A stretch of DNA of 64,000 nt from Thelonectria olida. Its lineage: Eukaryota; Ascomycota; Sordariomycetes; Hypocreales; Nectriaceae. How positions within the stretch are numbered: position 1 is the first letter of the stretch; each line of letters opens with the position of its first letter. The position numbers and the translations under genes were made by a program. Below are positions 20,537 through 33,128 of the stretch, piece after piece. Where the stretch lies: contig JAGPYM010000025.1 of assembly GCA_020736575.1 (NCBI GenBank), positions 372,001 to 436,000 on the forward strand. Reading direction: 5' to 3'. Under the pieces are notes generated by a model. The model had not been told where the DNA came from. It saw nothing but the letters and a program-made list of their open reading frames with translations, and searched no databases.

Positions 20537-21075
20537 GTTATTTCTTTTGTTTGACTTTTTTGCTCGTGGTCTTGATGAAGCTATTCATTTTCTTTCTTTC
20601 GTCGATGCATGTCTCTCAAATCATTCCTTTCGTATTCAACTGCGCCTCAACCTATTCCCAGAATCTTAGAACACCCACCATCTTGACAATGAAACATCAT
20701 GTTGATCCTTACCCCTCGAGTAATTACAACGGCTTACTGTGCCACGAGCCGGCGCTAGAAGGTCTCACGCCCAGCTCCAGAACAACAATCTCTTGACATG
20801 GGTCAGGATGCAGCGACAGCGCCTCAATTATAGCCCTGTTTTACCTACTATTGCAACGCTACTTTGGGGGCTGCGCATGGATCGTCTCCAAGGGCAGTGG
20901 CCAAGAATTCCGAGTTGCATGTCATGATGATCTTCCTGTCCCGGGCCAGCATCCTTACATATTACCGGTACCACCTCGTTCGTCCCTCCAGCTGACCCAG
21001 TGCCTCATTTCCTCCAATTCCTTCTCGCCGTTGGTCCATTCGGACTTGCTTCCTCGGACTCGTCCTCATTCTCCA
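20537..21075. other. Promoter/leader of the Zn2Cys6 gene
   Basis: No separate gene. The frame of the regulator's first exon stays open back to an ATG at 20851, so a longer N-terminus cannot be excluded. Confidence 0.4.
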
Positions 21076-22959
21076 ATGTTTTCTCTGCCTTCTCAGGATA
21101 TGAACACGGTCACCACCCCGCCACCACCAAGACCCTCTGGCCGGAAGGGTAATAAAAAGGTGCGCACAGGATGCATCACCTGCAAGTTCGTGCCCCTCCA
21201 ACCACTTGTAGTAATATAGTCTCCCGCTGACACTTCACTTCGCAGAGTCCGCAAGGTCAAATGCGATGAGTCTAAACCCCACTGTCTTCGCTGCGTCAAA
21301 ACTGGCCGCAAGTGCGATGGCTACCGCTCCCCGTCGCCCCGGTCGGCCGCCACCCCAGGCCGTCCGCTGTCTCTCAGTCCCTCGCCCGGATTCGAGTCGA
21401 CGCAAGAGTCTCGCGCCTTTGACTACTATCGCACCCGCTCCGCAAAGATCCTGTCAGGCGCCATTGACGCGAGCTTTTGGGGCGGCCTCGTCCTCAAGCT
21501 GAGCGCTACCGAACCCGCTGTGCGCCATGCGATTCTGGCTGTGAGCAGCTTGCACGAGTGTGTCCATGTCAAGGGCACGACAGGGCGCGAGCTGGATCGC
21601 AGCTTTGCCTTTCGAGAGTATGGGAATGCGATCCGGTCGCTGCGGAATTGGGCGCAGCGCGAGGATCCCTCTGCCATTCCGCTGATTGTGTGCATCCTCT
21701 TCATCTGCATCGAGTTTCTCGCCGACCGCGATGCCGCCTCGCAGATGCACATCAGCCAGGGGAGGATGATCCTCTCCAGACTGTCGGACGGCCATTCCCC
21801 AGCCATAGAGGTCGTCAGACACTCTCTCGTCCCCATTTACGCGCGTCTTAGTCTTGCGAGCTTTCTCTTTGGGAATCGACCGGCGACGATCCCCGCACAT
21901 CTCAAAAGCTGGTCCGAAGTGCCTGCCATCTTCTCTTCTATAGACGAGGCGAGATGCGGCCTGTATCTGCTTCTGGATGAAGCGCTGCAATTTAGTACGC
22001 AGGCGTATCAAGCCGTCTATACTCCAGGTGCGCAACTTGAGGTTCTTCGAGGAGAACAACAACGGCTGCTCTCTCAGTTGTCTCGTTGGCACGCAGCCTT
22101 CACCGTTCTCACGTCCATGACGCCCCAATCTGCTGCGTCAGAGAACGTCCAGAACCTCCTCCGCATCTACCACCAAGCCAGCTTCATCTGGGTCTCGACC
22201 TCCCTTCAGACCAGCGAGCTCGCATACGACGGGCACCTGCCCGCCTTCTCGACCATCATCTCCCTCGCGTCGACCATCATCGGCTCCTTGCCCATCAACG
22301 GAAGGATGGAGGCCTTCTCGTTTGAGACGGAGCTTATTGCTCCCGTGTACTGGACCGCTGCCAAGTGTCGCCATCCATTGCTGCGACGGGCCGCGCTGAA
22401 GCTCCTCATGAGGGATCAGATGCGCAATCGACGGGAGAATCTGTGGCATGTGCGGGAGACGACGGTTATTGCTGCCAGGATCATCGAGAAGGAGGAAGCG
22501 GACTTGTCTTCTCCGCCTCCGTCAGTTCCCAGGAGCAGCCCTCTAGACTCTATTTACTCGGATGAGGTAGACATGTACGTCCTCCACGGACAAAAAGCTG
22601 TGCCCCCCAAGGTCCTCACCACAGGTCCCCCATCCCTCCGAGCTCCCAAACCCTCCTTCGCAGACCCGATGCCCGGCGAGGACATCCTCGGGAATGGTTT
22701 CACACCTGAGCCTTCGCCCGGCGGCCCCGAGGAGCCCCCGTCACCGACAACCATGGCCGTCGAAGCAATGCAGAAGCTCGACCTAACCACGCTCAAGACG
22801 AATAGTCTTGAATCACCGTTTGGCATACCGGAGAGCAAACGCATTAAGAATACGGTGATTGGGTTGGCGGAGAATGGGGGGATATGGACGACGTTTTTTA
22901 AGGAGCCGAGAGCTGGGGAGAGTGAATGGGATATCAAGAGGGAGTTTCTGAGGTGTTGA
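21076..22959 (+). CDS. Zn2Cys6 transcription factor with fungal-specific regulator domain
   Basis: Two exons, 21076-21185 and 21246-22959; 607 residues. The 60-nt intron falls inside the zinc cluster, and splicing restores C-x2-C-x6-C-x5-C-x2-C-x6-C: RTGCITCKVRKVKCDE followed by KPHCLRCVKTGRKCDGY. The cluster is preceded by a basic PSGRKGNKK segment. From about residue 75 a long helical region (for example FWGGLVLKLSATEPAVRHAI) matches the fungal transcription factor domain PF11951 style (fungal_trans_2), common in regulators without a known target. The C-terminal third is Pro/Ser-rich. A nuclear DNA-binding role is clear; the regulated genes are not. It is convergent with the rtf2 homologue. 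Confidence 0.88.
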
Positions 22960-23451
22960 GACGGTGAAGGGGTGGAAACGATTGTAACGGAATAAATAAG
23001 ACTTGGTTGGGTCGGTCACCCGTAAATACCCTAGAGGTGCATATATTGGTAGAGATGTTTTTTTTAACATGCAGACAATGAGTTTAACTTCAGTACTTTT
23101 TTTTAAATACTCCCATATCATCGGTTACTTAGATTCTTATTGATTTCATCCGCTACTTTGTCCGAAGGCCTCATAAGTGGTTGGTGTATATCTGCTGATC
23201 ACGTTACCCTACACTTCCATCCCCAAAACTTCGAGCAAAATTGAACATGATAATCAAAGTGACCCCGGATGGCTCAATAGGATGCATGCGTCAGACCATG
23301 ATTCACTTAATCTTATTTTTGTGATAACTACTTGTAGTTTGTTGGAACAACTGACTTGAGTTCGGGGCTGGACTCTGCGAATTGGGGTCATGGGTATCAA
23401 TTAAGCGTACAATCTACAAACTATTTCGTACAGGACGCGAGTCCAGATTTT
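22960..23451. other. Convergent 3' spacer
   Basis: Spacer between the 3' ends of the regulator and the rtf2 gene, with AT-rich sequence and T-runs near 23056-23104. No gene seen. Confidence 0.45.
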
Positions 23452-24252
23452 CTAAGCCCTCACGACCTCAGCCGCCAATTTCCTGCGCTTATTTCTTTCG
23501 TCTTGTTCAGCTAGCACTTTGGCAGTTAATGATGCCGCCAGAGAATTGTTGATGCCACTGATTCGGGAATCTTCCTTTTTCTTTGACTTGCTCTCCCCGT
23601 TGGTGCCATTGCTCGCTGCCTTGGTCTCCTCCTCCCTGAGATCGTCATTCTTGCGCTTTTTCTTTTTCTCCTTCTTTTCTGACTTGTCCTTTTTGAGGGT
23701 GTGTGTGAGGCCCTGGCTCCTTAGGTCGTCGATGCGCGTTTGTAGCCGGCCAATGTCGTCTTTGCTCGTCGCAAGAACGGGGATGATATTGTTGGGGGCA
23801 TATTCTGCGGCGCACTCTGGGCACGTTTTGTCTTGAATCTCTTTGATGGCGACCTCGGCGAATACATGGCCGCAAGGAACCAAGTACACGGCCTTGACGG
23901 CAGGACCGAGTTCCTTCATGGAGATCGGACACACCCATTTCTTGCCGCTCTTGGAGATCTTCAACTTGGCGACATCGCGCAGAGATTTGATTCCTAAGCT
24001 CGAGGGTGTGACGTCGGCGGGTTCGTCCGAGGGCATCAGACCCTTGAGGATGGCTTCGTAGTTATACAGTCTCCCGCGCCAGTCGGAGACGAGAGTATCC
24101 AGGTCGAGAGGCTCGTCACTGAGCGCGCAGTGGGCCCAGGCATGACTTAATGATTCGAGAGCTGTTGCCTTGAGCTCGGAGACAGTGGGCGCGCGAGCAT
24201 GGTTCTTGACGAGTTCGTTTCGTCGCGGGATGGATCCGCCATCGTTACCCAT
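23452..24252 (-). CDS. rtf2: Replication termination factor 2 homologue (Rtf2)
   Basis: Intronless, 266 residues, close to the usual size. The start MGNDGGSIPRRNELVK is the conserved N-terminus of the family. A variant RING follows: KKWVCPISMKELG, then YLVPCGHVFAEVAIKE and KTCPECAAEY, giving a C2HC2-type finger in which some RING ligands are replaced, as is typical of Rtf2. The C-terminal third is lysine-rich (KKDKSEKKEKKKKRK), consistent with nuclear import. In fission yeast Rtf2 stabilises replication forks paused at the RTS1 barrier and has links to splicing; the human protein (RTFDC1) is removed from stalled forks. It is divergent from TOR. Confidence 0.92.
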   Translation of the reverse strand: MGNDGGSIPRRNELVKNHARAPTVSELKATALESLSHAWAHCALSDEPLDLDTLVSDWRGRLYNYEAILKGLMPSDEPADVTPSSLGIKSLRDVAKLKISKSGKKWVCPISMKELGPAVKAVYLVPCGHVFAEVAIKEIQDKTCPECAAEYAPNNIIPVLATSKDDIGRLQTRIDDLRSQGLTHTLKKDKSEKKEKKKKRKNDDLREEETKAASNGTNGESKSKKKEDSRISGINNSLAASLTAKVLAEQDERNKRRKLAAEVVRA

Positions 24253-25127
24253 GATGATGGATGCGGGCGAGGAAGACTGTGATGCGCGTGTTTGTCGAGG
24301 ATATCTAGGATTGGGGAGTGGAGTCGATCTGAATCAGACCCGTCTCGATGAAGAGTCAGAGCAAGGGTATCGTTTGGTTGGTGATGCGACTACTGCTGTA
24401 TGTCTTTGATCGTTGTCTAGCCGTTCTGGTTCGAGCCAGATTCTTAGGAATCGTCGTCCGTTCCGTGGCGGGCTTGGGACTCGAAGGGTGGCGGGAGATT
24501 CCTAAATCCGCTGGCCACAGAGCTCCAGGGGTGGCGATGCCGCTAGGTCTCGATCAAGCGCTGGGAGCTTCCCAGGCTTGTGCCTCTACTGTGCGAGTAA
24601 GACCTGATCAGCAACGCCGCACCAATGAATTGGTGACGATTCCTGAAACAGCGCAATTGACACGGTACAAGTACCGCTCCATCCCCCAGACACCTCCCGT
24701 CCTGTCCTGCAGACCGTGCCACGCCCGCTTCCGCCAATGTTCCTAATCTCCAATTTAACCTCCACCTGACCAAGCATAGGTCGCTCGCGGCAACAAGAAA
24801 TTCAAATCGAAGCAACAAAGTGCCATGCACTCATGAACTGAATGAACGCAGCTGCGGTGCCTGGTTAGGGGCAACAATTCTGTGTGAACGAGCGACCCAG
24901 ACCGATTTTGGTACATCTATCCGCCGCCCTCAGCGCGTCTTCGGCTTCGACTTCGAGCCCCGACACGACGACGAGCTTACCCACGAAACCTAACCTCCGA
25001 CTTGGCCTGTCCGCAACTCAGCCTTACCATCGCCAACCCTTGATCTCGACATCGAACGCTCCCGCTCCTCCACGAACAGTACATGCAACGTTGATAGCTC
25101 GGCCACAAGTGCCGAACGGGGACGACG
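24253..25127. promoter_or_regulatory. Divergent promoter region of rtf2 and tor
   Basis: 875 bases upstream of both genes, with no exon of its own. The part from about 24900 is C-rich (CCGCCCTCAGCGCGTC-like) and probably the TOR leader. Confidence 0.4.
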
Positions 25128-28100
25128 ATGGCGCAGCAACAGCAGGTCGCCTTGGACCGACTCGAATACATCACCCGCGGCCTGCGCTCAAAGTACGCCC
25201 TGCCGCTGCCGACGAACCCCCTGGATCGCCCGCTGACTTCCTCTAGATCTGCCGACGATGCGCGGAAACGCGCTGCAGCAAATCTCCGCGACTTGGTCGT
25301 CATCTGCCATCGAGGTACGTGGACAATCAGGCGATGATGTCTCCAATGCTGATGCTGGACATAGATCTTGGACCTGAGCAATTCATGAGCTTTTACAATA
25401 CCGTCAACAATAGAGTTACGCAGCTGATTACTCATGGAAGCGACTCGTACGAGCGATTGGGCGGCATCTACGCCCTGGATGCCCTCATTGACTTTGATGG
25501 CGTTGAAGTCGCACTCAAATATACCCGATTCACCCAGAACCTCAAGACGATTCTAAGAGGGAAAGACATCAACCCCATGCAGCCTGCGGCCATTGCACTC
25601 GGAAAGCTTTGCCGACCTGGTGGTTCACTAATATCAGAGCTGGTAGATTCCGAGGTTAACACGGCCCTCGAGTGGCTTCAGAATGACCGTGTCGAAGAGC
25701 GAAGATACAGTGCCGTGCTCGTCCTGCGAGAGCTCGCCCGAAACGCCCCTACCCTCATGTATCAGTACATCCCGACGATATTCGATTGGATTTGGGTCGG
25801 ACTACGAGACACAAGGCAACTCATCCGCGCGACCTCTGCTGAAACTGTTAGTGCCTGTTTCCGCATTCTACGAGAGCGAGACCAGGAGATGAAGCAGATT
25901 TGGATGAGCAAGATCTACAATGAGTCCAAGCAGGGCCTCAAAGTGAATACCGTGGAGTCGGTTCACGGTTCGTTGCTGGTCTTGAAAGAACTCCTCGAGC
26001 AGGGCGCCATGTACATGCAAGAACACTACGGACAGGCATGCGAGATTGTCTTCAAGCACAAAGACCACCGAGACCCGACCATCCGAAAGACGGTTGTCCT
26101 CCTGATTCCAGACCTCGCTAGCTACTCGCCAGCCGATTTCGCGAATGTCTGGCTCCACAAGTTCATGCTGTACTTGTCAGGCATGTTGAAGAAAGACAAG
26201 GAGCGTAACGATGCTTTCCTTGCCATCGGAAACATTGCCAATTCAGTCAAGAGCGCCATTGCCCCCTACCTCGATGGTGTTCTTATTTATGTGAGAGAAG
26301 GCCTGAGCATCCAATCCCGTAAGAGGGGGTCGGTGGACCCAGTCTTTGACTGCATCAGCCGTCTTGCTGTGGCCGTTGGACAGACGCTCAGCAAGTACAT
26401 GGAGGCGTTGCTGGATCCCATTTTTGCATGCGACCTTACTCCCAAGCTTACCCAAGCCTTGGTTGATATGGCCTTTTACATCCCTCCCGTCAAACCAACT
26501 ATCCAAGAACGATTACTCGACATGCTGAGCGTGGTTCTCTGTGGCGAGCCATTCAAGCCTCTGGGTGCGCCTCAGCCGAACACGTTAAGCTCTGTGCCCA
26601 TCATTGCCAAAGACGCGAAAGACCCTCTGGCTTATGAGCACCGGAAGGCAGAAGTCAAATTGGCCCTCAATACTTTGGGTAGCTTCGACTTTTCTGGTCA
26701 CGTGTTGAACGAGTTCGTTCGCGACGTGGCTATCAAATACGTGGAGGACGAGGATGGTGAAATCAGGGAGGCAGCCGCTCTGACGTGCTGCCAGCTCTAT
26801 GTGCGCGATCCCATTGTCAACCAGACCAGTTATCATGCCCTCCAAGTCGTGGGAGACGTGATCGAGAAACTGCTTACAGTCGGTGTATCGGACCCGGAAC
26901 CTAACATTCGACGTGTTGTCTTGGCCGCCCTCGACGAGCGATTCGATCGACACCTTGCCAAGGCGGAAAACATCCGCATCCTCTTCTTTGCCTTGAACGA
27001 TGAGGTATTCTCGATTCGAGAAGTTGCTATCTCGATTATTGGCCGGCTTGCTAGGTTCAACCCCGCCTACGTGATCCCTTCGCTGCGGAAGACCCTGATT
27101 CAGATGCTTACGGAGCTCGAGTTCTCTGATGTGGCACGAAACAAGGAGGAAAGTGCCAAGTTACTGAGTTTGCTCGTGCAAAATGCACAGGGCCTCATCA
27201 AGCCTTACGTCGAGCCGATGATTTCGGTTCTTCTACCCAAGGCTAATGATCCCAGCCCGTCCGTTGCTGCCACCATTCTTAAAGCGATTGGTGAGCTGGC
27301 CACGGTCGGTGGCGAGGACATGCTACCATACAAGGATCGATTGATGCCTCTCATCATCGATGCTCTGCAGGACCAGAGCTCTAATTCGAAGCGAGAGGCT
27401 GCGCTCCATGCGTTAGGCCAGTTGGCTAGCAACTCTGGATACGTCATTGAGCCATACCTCGAATATCCCCAACTCCTCGAGATCCTCCAGGCAATTATCC
27501 GGACCGAGGGAGCCCGGGTTCCCCTTAGGCAGGAGACCATTAAGCTTATGGGTATTCTGGGTGCCTTGGATCCTTACAAGCATCAACAAGTCGAAGAGCG
27601 GATTCCCGAAGTCCAGCGACGTGTCGAGTCAAACCAGATGACAGATATCTCTCTTATGATGACTGGCTTGACCCCTTCGAACAAGGAGTACTTCCCGACT
27701 GTCGTCATTAACGCTCTGCTGCAGATCTTGAAGGATCCTTCGCTGGTTCAACACCATGCGGCTGTGATTGAGGCCATTATGAACATATTCCGCACCCTGG
27801 GGCTGGAGTGCGTGTCTTTCCTTGACAGAATTGTTCCTGCATTTTTGCTTGTGATTCGATCCTCCTCCTCGACTCGACTTGAGTCATACTTCAACCAGTT
27901 GGCGACCCTGGTGAGTATTGTGCGACAGCACATTAGAAACTACTTGCCAGAGATTGTTGAGATTCTGCAAGAGTACTGGCACACTTCGCCATCGCTCCAA
28001 ACCACAATCCTCTCCCTCGTCGAAGCCATTTCGAGATCACTAGAGGGTGAATTCAAAATTTACCTTGCAAGCCTTCTTCCTCTCATGCTTGGTGTGCTGG

Positions 28101-31100
28101 ATAAAGATACTTCCACCAAGAGAATTCCATCAGACAAGGTGTTGCATGCCTTTTTGGTGTTTGGAGCAAGCGCCGAGGAATATATGCACCTGATCATTCC
28201 TGTCATTGTGCGCACGTTTGAGAAACAGGGCCAGCCTAACTTCATCAGAAAGCAGGCTATTGACACGATTGGGAAGATCTCTCGACAGGTCAACTTGAAC
28301 GACTACGCAGCCAAGATTATTCACCCCCTGACGAGAATGCTTGATTCACAGGAGCCCGTTCTCCGCCTGGCGGCGCTTGACACTCTGTGTGCTTTGATCC
28401 AGCAGCTGGGGAAAGACTATTTGCATTTTATGGGAACTGTCAACAAGACAATCAATCAGCACCAGATTCAACACCAGAACTACGAACTGCTTGTCAGCAA
28501 GCTCCAGAAGGGCGAGGTCCTGCCCCAAGACCTCAGCTCCGAAAACCGGTTCCTCGATGGCTCGGATGAGCCCACTTTTGCCGACCAAGGAACAAAGAAG
28601 CTCGAGATGAATGCCATACACCTCAAGGCTGCTTGGGACACAAAGGGCAAATCCACCAAGGAGGATTGGCAAGAATGGCTGCGACGATTCAGTACCACCC
28701 TTCTCACAGAGTCGCCCAACCATGCTCTGCGAGCCTGTGCAAGTCTCGCTAGCGTTTACTTGCCCTTGGCCCGTGAGCTCTTTAACTCTGCTTTCGTGTC
28801 ATGCTGGAGTGAACTGTACGAACAGTTCCAGGATGAGCTGATCCAGAACATTGAGAGCGCCATCAAGTCAGAAAATGTGCCCCCGGATCTGCTCGGTCTC
28901 TTGCTCAACCTTGCAGAGTTCATGGAGCACGATGACAAGGCCTTGCCAATTGATATCAGAGTGCTCGGAAGGGAAGCTGCCCGATGTCACGCCTACGCTA
29001 AGGCTTTGCACTACAAGGAGTTGGAGTTCTTGCAAGATCAGAGCAGCGGCGCGGTTGAAGCTTTAATCGTCATCAACAATCAGCTTCAGCAGTCTGACGC
29101 TGCCATTGGTATTCTGCGCAAGGCTCAACTGTATAAGGAGGGCATCCAACTTCGCGAAACCTGGTTCGAAAAGTTGGAGCGCTGGGAGGAAGCTCTGGCC
29201 TTCTACAACAAGCGTGAGGCAGAGGTGCCTGACGACCAGCCTATCCCCGTGGACATTGTCATGGGCAAGATGCGTTGTTTGCACGCCCTTAGTGAATGGG
29301 AGGCGCTCGCTACCTTGACCGGCAGTACCTGGGCCAACTCGTCGCCTGAAGTCCAACGCATGATCGCGCCTCTCGCCACTGCTGCTGCGTGGGGGCTGGG
29401 CAAATGGGATTCCATGGACAATTACCTTTCGTCGCTGAAGAGATTCTCGCCCGACAGGTCTTTCTTTGGTGCCATCTTGGCTCTCCATCGAAACCAGTTC
29501 CGCGAGGCCCTTTTGTGCGTCCAACAGGCTCGAGAGGGACTTGATACGGAGCTCAGCGCGCTCGTTAGCGAATCATACAACCGAGCATACCAGGTTGTCG
29601 TTCGAGTTCAGATGCTGGCGGAGCTTGAAGAACTCATCGTTTACAAGCAGTGCGATGAAAAGAAGCAAGCCATCATGCGACGGACTTGGGAGACTCGTCT
29701 GAAGGGTTGCCAGAGGAATGTCGAAGTCTGGCACCGTATGCTCAGATTGCGCGCCATCGTCATCTCGCCTGCCGAGAACATGCACATGTGGATCAAGTTT
29801 GCCAACCTCTGCCGAAAGTCTGGCCGCATGGGCCTTGCAGAGAAGTCGATGAAGCAGCTCATTGGCATCGAAGGCCCGTTGGAGTCTATCATTCCCTACT
29901 GGCAGGAGAGGTCAGAGAAGGCCGAGAGGGAGCGGGAGATGGAGAAGTCGGGCGAGAAGAAGCCCCAAATACCTCGCAACACACCGGCTCAAGTCATCTA
30001 TGCCGTGCTCAAATACCAGTGGGAGCTTGGACAACAGGCCGCTGTACGACCATCGGGCGTTGCCGAGAGGACTCTGTACTGCCTGCGCAAGTTTACTAAT
30101 GATACTGCCCATCGCCTCGACGTCGCCAAGGCTCACTTGGCCGCCCAGGCCGGCAACGACATGAGCATTCCCACCGAGTACGGCTTCCAGAATCAAATGG
30201 ATCCAGCTCTCATGAGCCCACAGACCCAACGTGCCCTCTACGACCAGACAGTGCTGCTCGCCAAGTGCTACCTCCGCCAGGGAGAGTGGCTGATTGCACT
30301 GAACAAGGACGATTGGCAATACACACAGGTTCAGGACATCCTGACTTCGTACTCGCAGGCAACCAAGTACAACCCCCGCTGGTACAAGGCCTGGCACGCC
30401 TGGGCTCTGGCCAACTTTGAGATTGTTCAGGCTCTTACATCGAGAAACGAGGGCCACTTGTCTCGGGCTGACCAGTCAATGATCATTGAGCACGTTGTCC
30501 CGGCCGTCAAGGGCTTCTCCAAGTCCATCGCGCTCTCTGCTGGGAGCTCCCTTCAGGATACTCTTCGCTTGCTTACGCTTTGGTTCACTCACGGAGGCAG
30601 CGCAGAGGTCAATGCAGCTGTCACGGAAGGATTCGCTAGCGTTAGCGTCGATACTTGGCTTGAAGTTATTCCCCAGCTGATTGCTAGAATCAACCAGCCT
30701 AACAAGCGGGTACAGCAGGCGGTGCATAACCTTCTCGCTGACGTTGGCAGGGCACATCCTCAGGCTCTGGTGTATCCCCTCACCGTTGCCATGAAGTCCT
30801 GGCAGAACACTCGACGTTCACGGTCTGCCGCGCAGATTATGGACAGCATGCGACAGCATAGCGCAAACTTGGTTGCTCAGGCTGATACCGTCAGTCATGA
30901 GCTGATCAGAGTCGCCGTGCTCTGGCACGAGCTTTGGCATGAAGGCCTTGAAGAGGCTTCGCGTTTGTACTTTGGCGATCACAACATAGAGGGCATGTTC
31001 GCTACGCTCGAACCCCTCCATGAGTTCCTCGAGCGCGGACCAGAAACGTTGCGAGAGATTTCCTTTGCCCAAGCGTTCGGTCGGGACCTCAAGGAGGCGC

Positions 31101-32619
31101 AAGATTGGTGCAGACAGTACGAGACTAGCCAGGACGTCAATGATCTCAACCAAGCATGGGATCTGTACTACCAGGTTTTTAGAAGGATCTCTAGACAACT
31201 TCCTCAAGTCACGACTTTGGAGTTGACCTACTGCTCGCCCAAGCTGCTCAATGCCAAGAACCTGGATCTCGCTGTTCCCGGCACCTACAAGAGCGGACAG
31301 CCGATTGTCAAAATCATGTCATTCGAGACGACCTTCAGTGTTATCAACTCGAAGCAGCGACCCCGAAAGCTCAACATCAACGGAAGCGATGGCAAATCGT
31401 ACGCCTTCTTGCTCAAGGGTCACGAGGATATCCGACAAGATGAAAGAGTCATGCAGTTGTTTGGTCTTTGCAACACGCTCCTTTCCAACGACTCAGAGTG
31501 CTACAAGAGACACCTCAACATTCAGCGATATCCGGCCATTCCCCTGTCGCAAAACTCTGGTCTGCTTGGATGGGTGCCTAACAGTGACACCCTCCATGTT
31601 CTTATCCGAGAGTATCGCGAGAGCCGCAAGATCTTGCTCAACATCGAGCATCGCATCATGCTTCAGATGGCTCCAGACTATGATAACCTCACGCTGATGC
31701 AGAAGGTGGAAGTCTTTGGCTACGCACTCGACAACACCACGGGTCAAGACTTGTACCGTGTCTTGTGGCTCAAGTCCAAGTCATCCGAGGCCTGGCTTGA
31801 GCGACGAACCAACTACACTCGATCCTTGGGCGTCATGTCCATGGTTGGCTATATCCTGGGCCTGGGAGATCGCCACCCTAGCAATCTTATGCTGGACCGA
31901 GTCACGGGCAAGATCATCCACATTGATTTCGGTGACTGCTTCGAAGTTGCCATGAAGAGAGAGAAATACCCCGAGAGGGTTCCGTTCCGTCTGACAAGGA
32001 TGCTCACCTACGCCATGGAGGTCAGCAACATTGAAGGAAGCTTCCGAATCACGTGTGAGAATGTCATGAGGGTTCTGAGGGACAATAAGGAGAGCGTCAT
32101 GGCCGTTCTGGAAGCAGTAAGTTTTGGACTGGTTTTATTCCATCATGTCAGACTGACTAACGTGACTTGCAGTTCATCCACGACCCATTGCTTACCTGGC
32201 GACTCACCAATGCAGCGTCTCCGACAGGACCGAACTTTAGGTCAGAACGCGAAGTGGCGTTGGCCGGGCCCGGCGGTGCGAGGGCTAGACGCCAATCCAT
32301 CCTGGACAGCGACGTTGCGCCCTCGGAACTCCTCAATGCTGCGGCCGCCGAGCCAGCTGCTCCCCCATCGCGCGCCCGGGCTCGCACAAACAGTTCGGCT
32401 GCGCAGGACGGAAACATGGTCAACGGCGCTCAGGAGGTGGAGAGCCAGAACGCGCGAGCCATCGAAGTGCTGGACCGTGTGGCGCAGAAGCTGACTGGCC
32501 GCGACTTTAAGAACAATGAAGAGCTCGACGTCATCAGCCAGGTCAACAAGCTCATCATGGAGGCGACCAAGCTCGAGAATCTCTGTCAACACTATATCGG
32601 GTGGTGCAGTTTCTGGTAG
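25128..32619 (+). CDS. tor: TOR serine/threonine kinase (target of rapamycin)
   Basis: Three exons, 25128-25314, 25365-32116 and 32173-32619, with introns of 50 and 56 nt; 2461 residues, the usual fungal TOR length. In order: HEAT repeats over roughly the first half, FAT at about 1280-1800, FRB at about 1905-2005 ([18 protein letters not shown], with the Ser that carries rapamycin-resistance mutations intact), and kinase at about 2040-2310. The kinase holds [10 protein letters not shown] (catalytic Asp) and HIDFGDCF (DFG motif). The FATC tail ends [12 protein letters not shown], as in yeast and human TOR. The second intron interrupts the kinase-FATC linker. As the core of TORC1 and TORC2 it couples nutrients to growth and autophagy; only one TOR is expected in most filamentous fungi. 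Confidence 0.97.
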
Positions 32620-33128
32620 ACGGGGAAAGCCGGGGAGATAGGAATAGGAGGCCAATAACGACTGCTCTAGTTATGGGCTCGTGATGTATTAGTTTTGCGG
32701 CGGCTGTTGTGGGTATTTGCGCTCAGATAGATCAAACCATGATTGCGCGGAGTTGGTCGGCGGAGGTTCCAACCAAGGGTGGAAGGCATTGTCTATGAAC
32801 TGTTTTTTTTATTTTATCTTCGCATTTGGGGTTGAAAGGGCGTCTTTTATTGTGCATTCCCGTCTGTTTGTTTTCTGCATTGCTGCCTTCTTTTCATTCC
32901 TATTCACTGTACTCATACTAGGGTCTAAGATGCCAATTGACAAGTCGCGGTGCGGTGGTTTTACGAACAGATGGATGTGCCTCAGACAACGTGAAGATGA
33001 CTTGCTTTCTCCGTGCTTGATGGCTGCCTTCATAAATTCCAAGTATATCGAGATTGTTCATCGCCTTTCTATCAAAGCCAAATGCATACAACGCCCTCCT
33101 ATCTCCCCACGCCTCTCTGTCTCAGATA
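32620..33128. other. Convergent spacer, tor 3' end to glucosidase II beta 3' end
   Basis: AT-rich 3' flanking region with TTTTTTTATTTTATC near 32804. No gene seen. Confidence 0.45.

Noticed and set aside
14946..24252. Secondary metabolite gene cluster
   Set aside because: A Zn2Cys6 regulator and hydrolases are present but no polyketide synthase, peptide synthetase or terpene synthase core enzyme is in the window.
29063..31207. Several 100-180 residue antisense ORFs within TOR
   Set aside because: TOR is an intact conserved gene with strong codon-level constraint; these are shadows.
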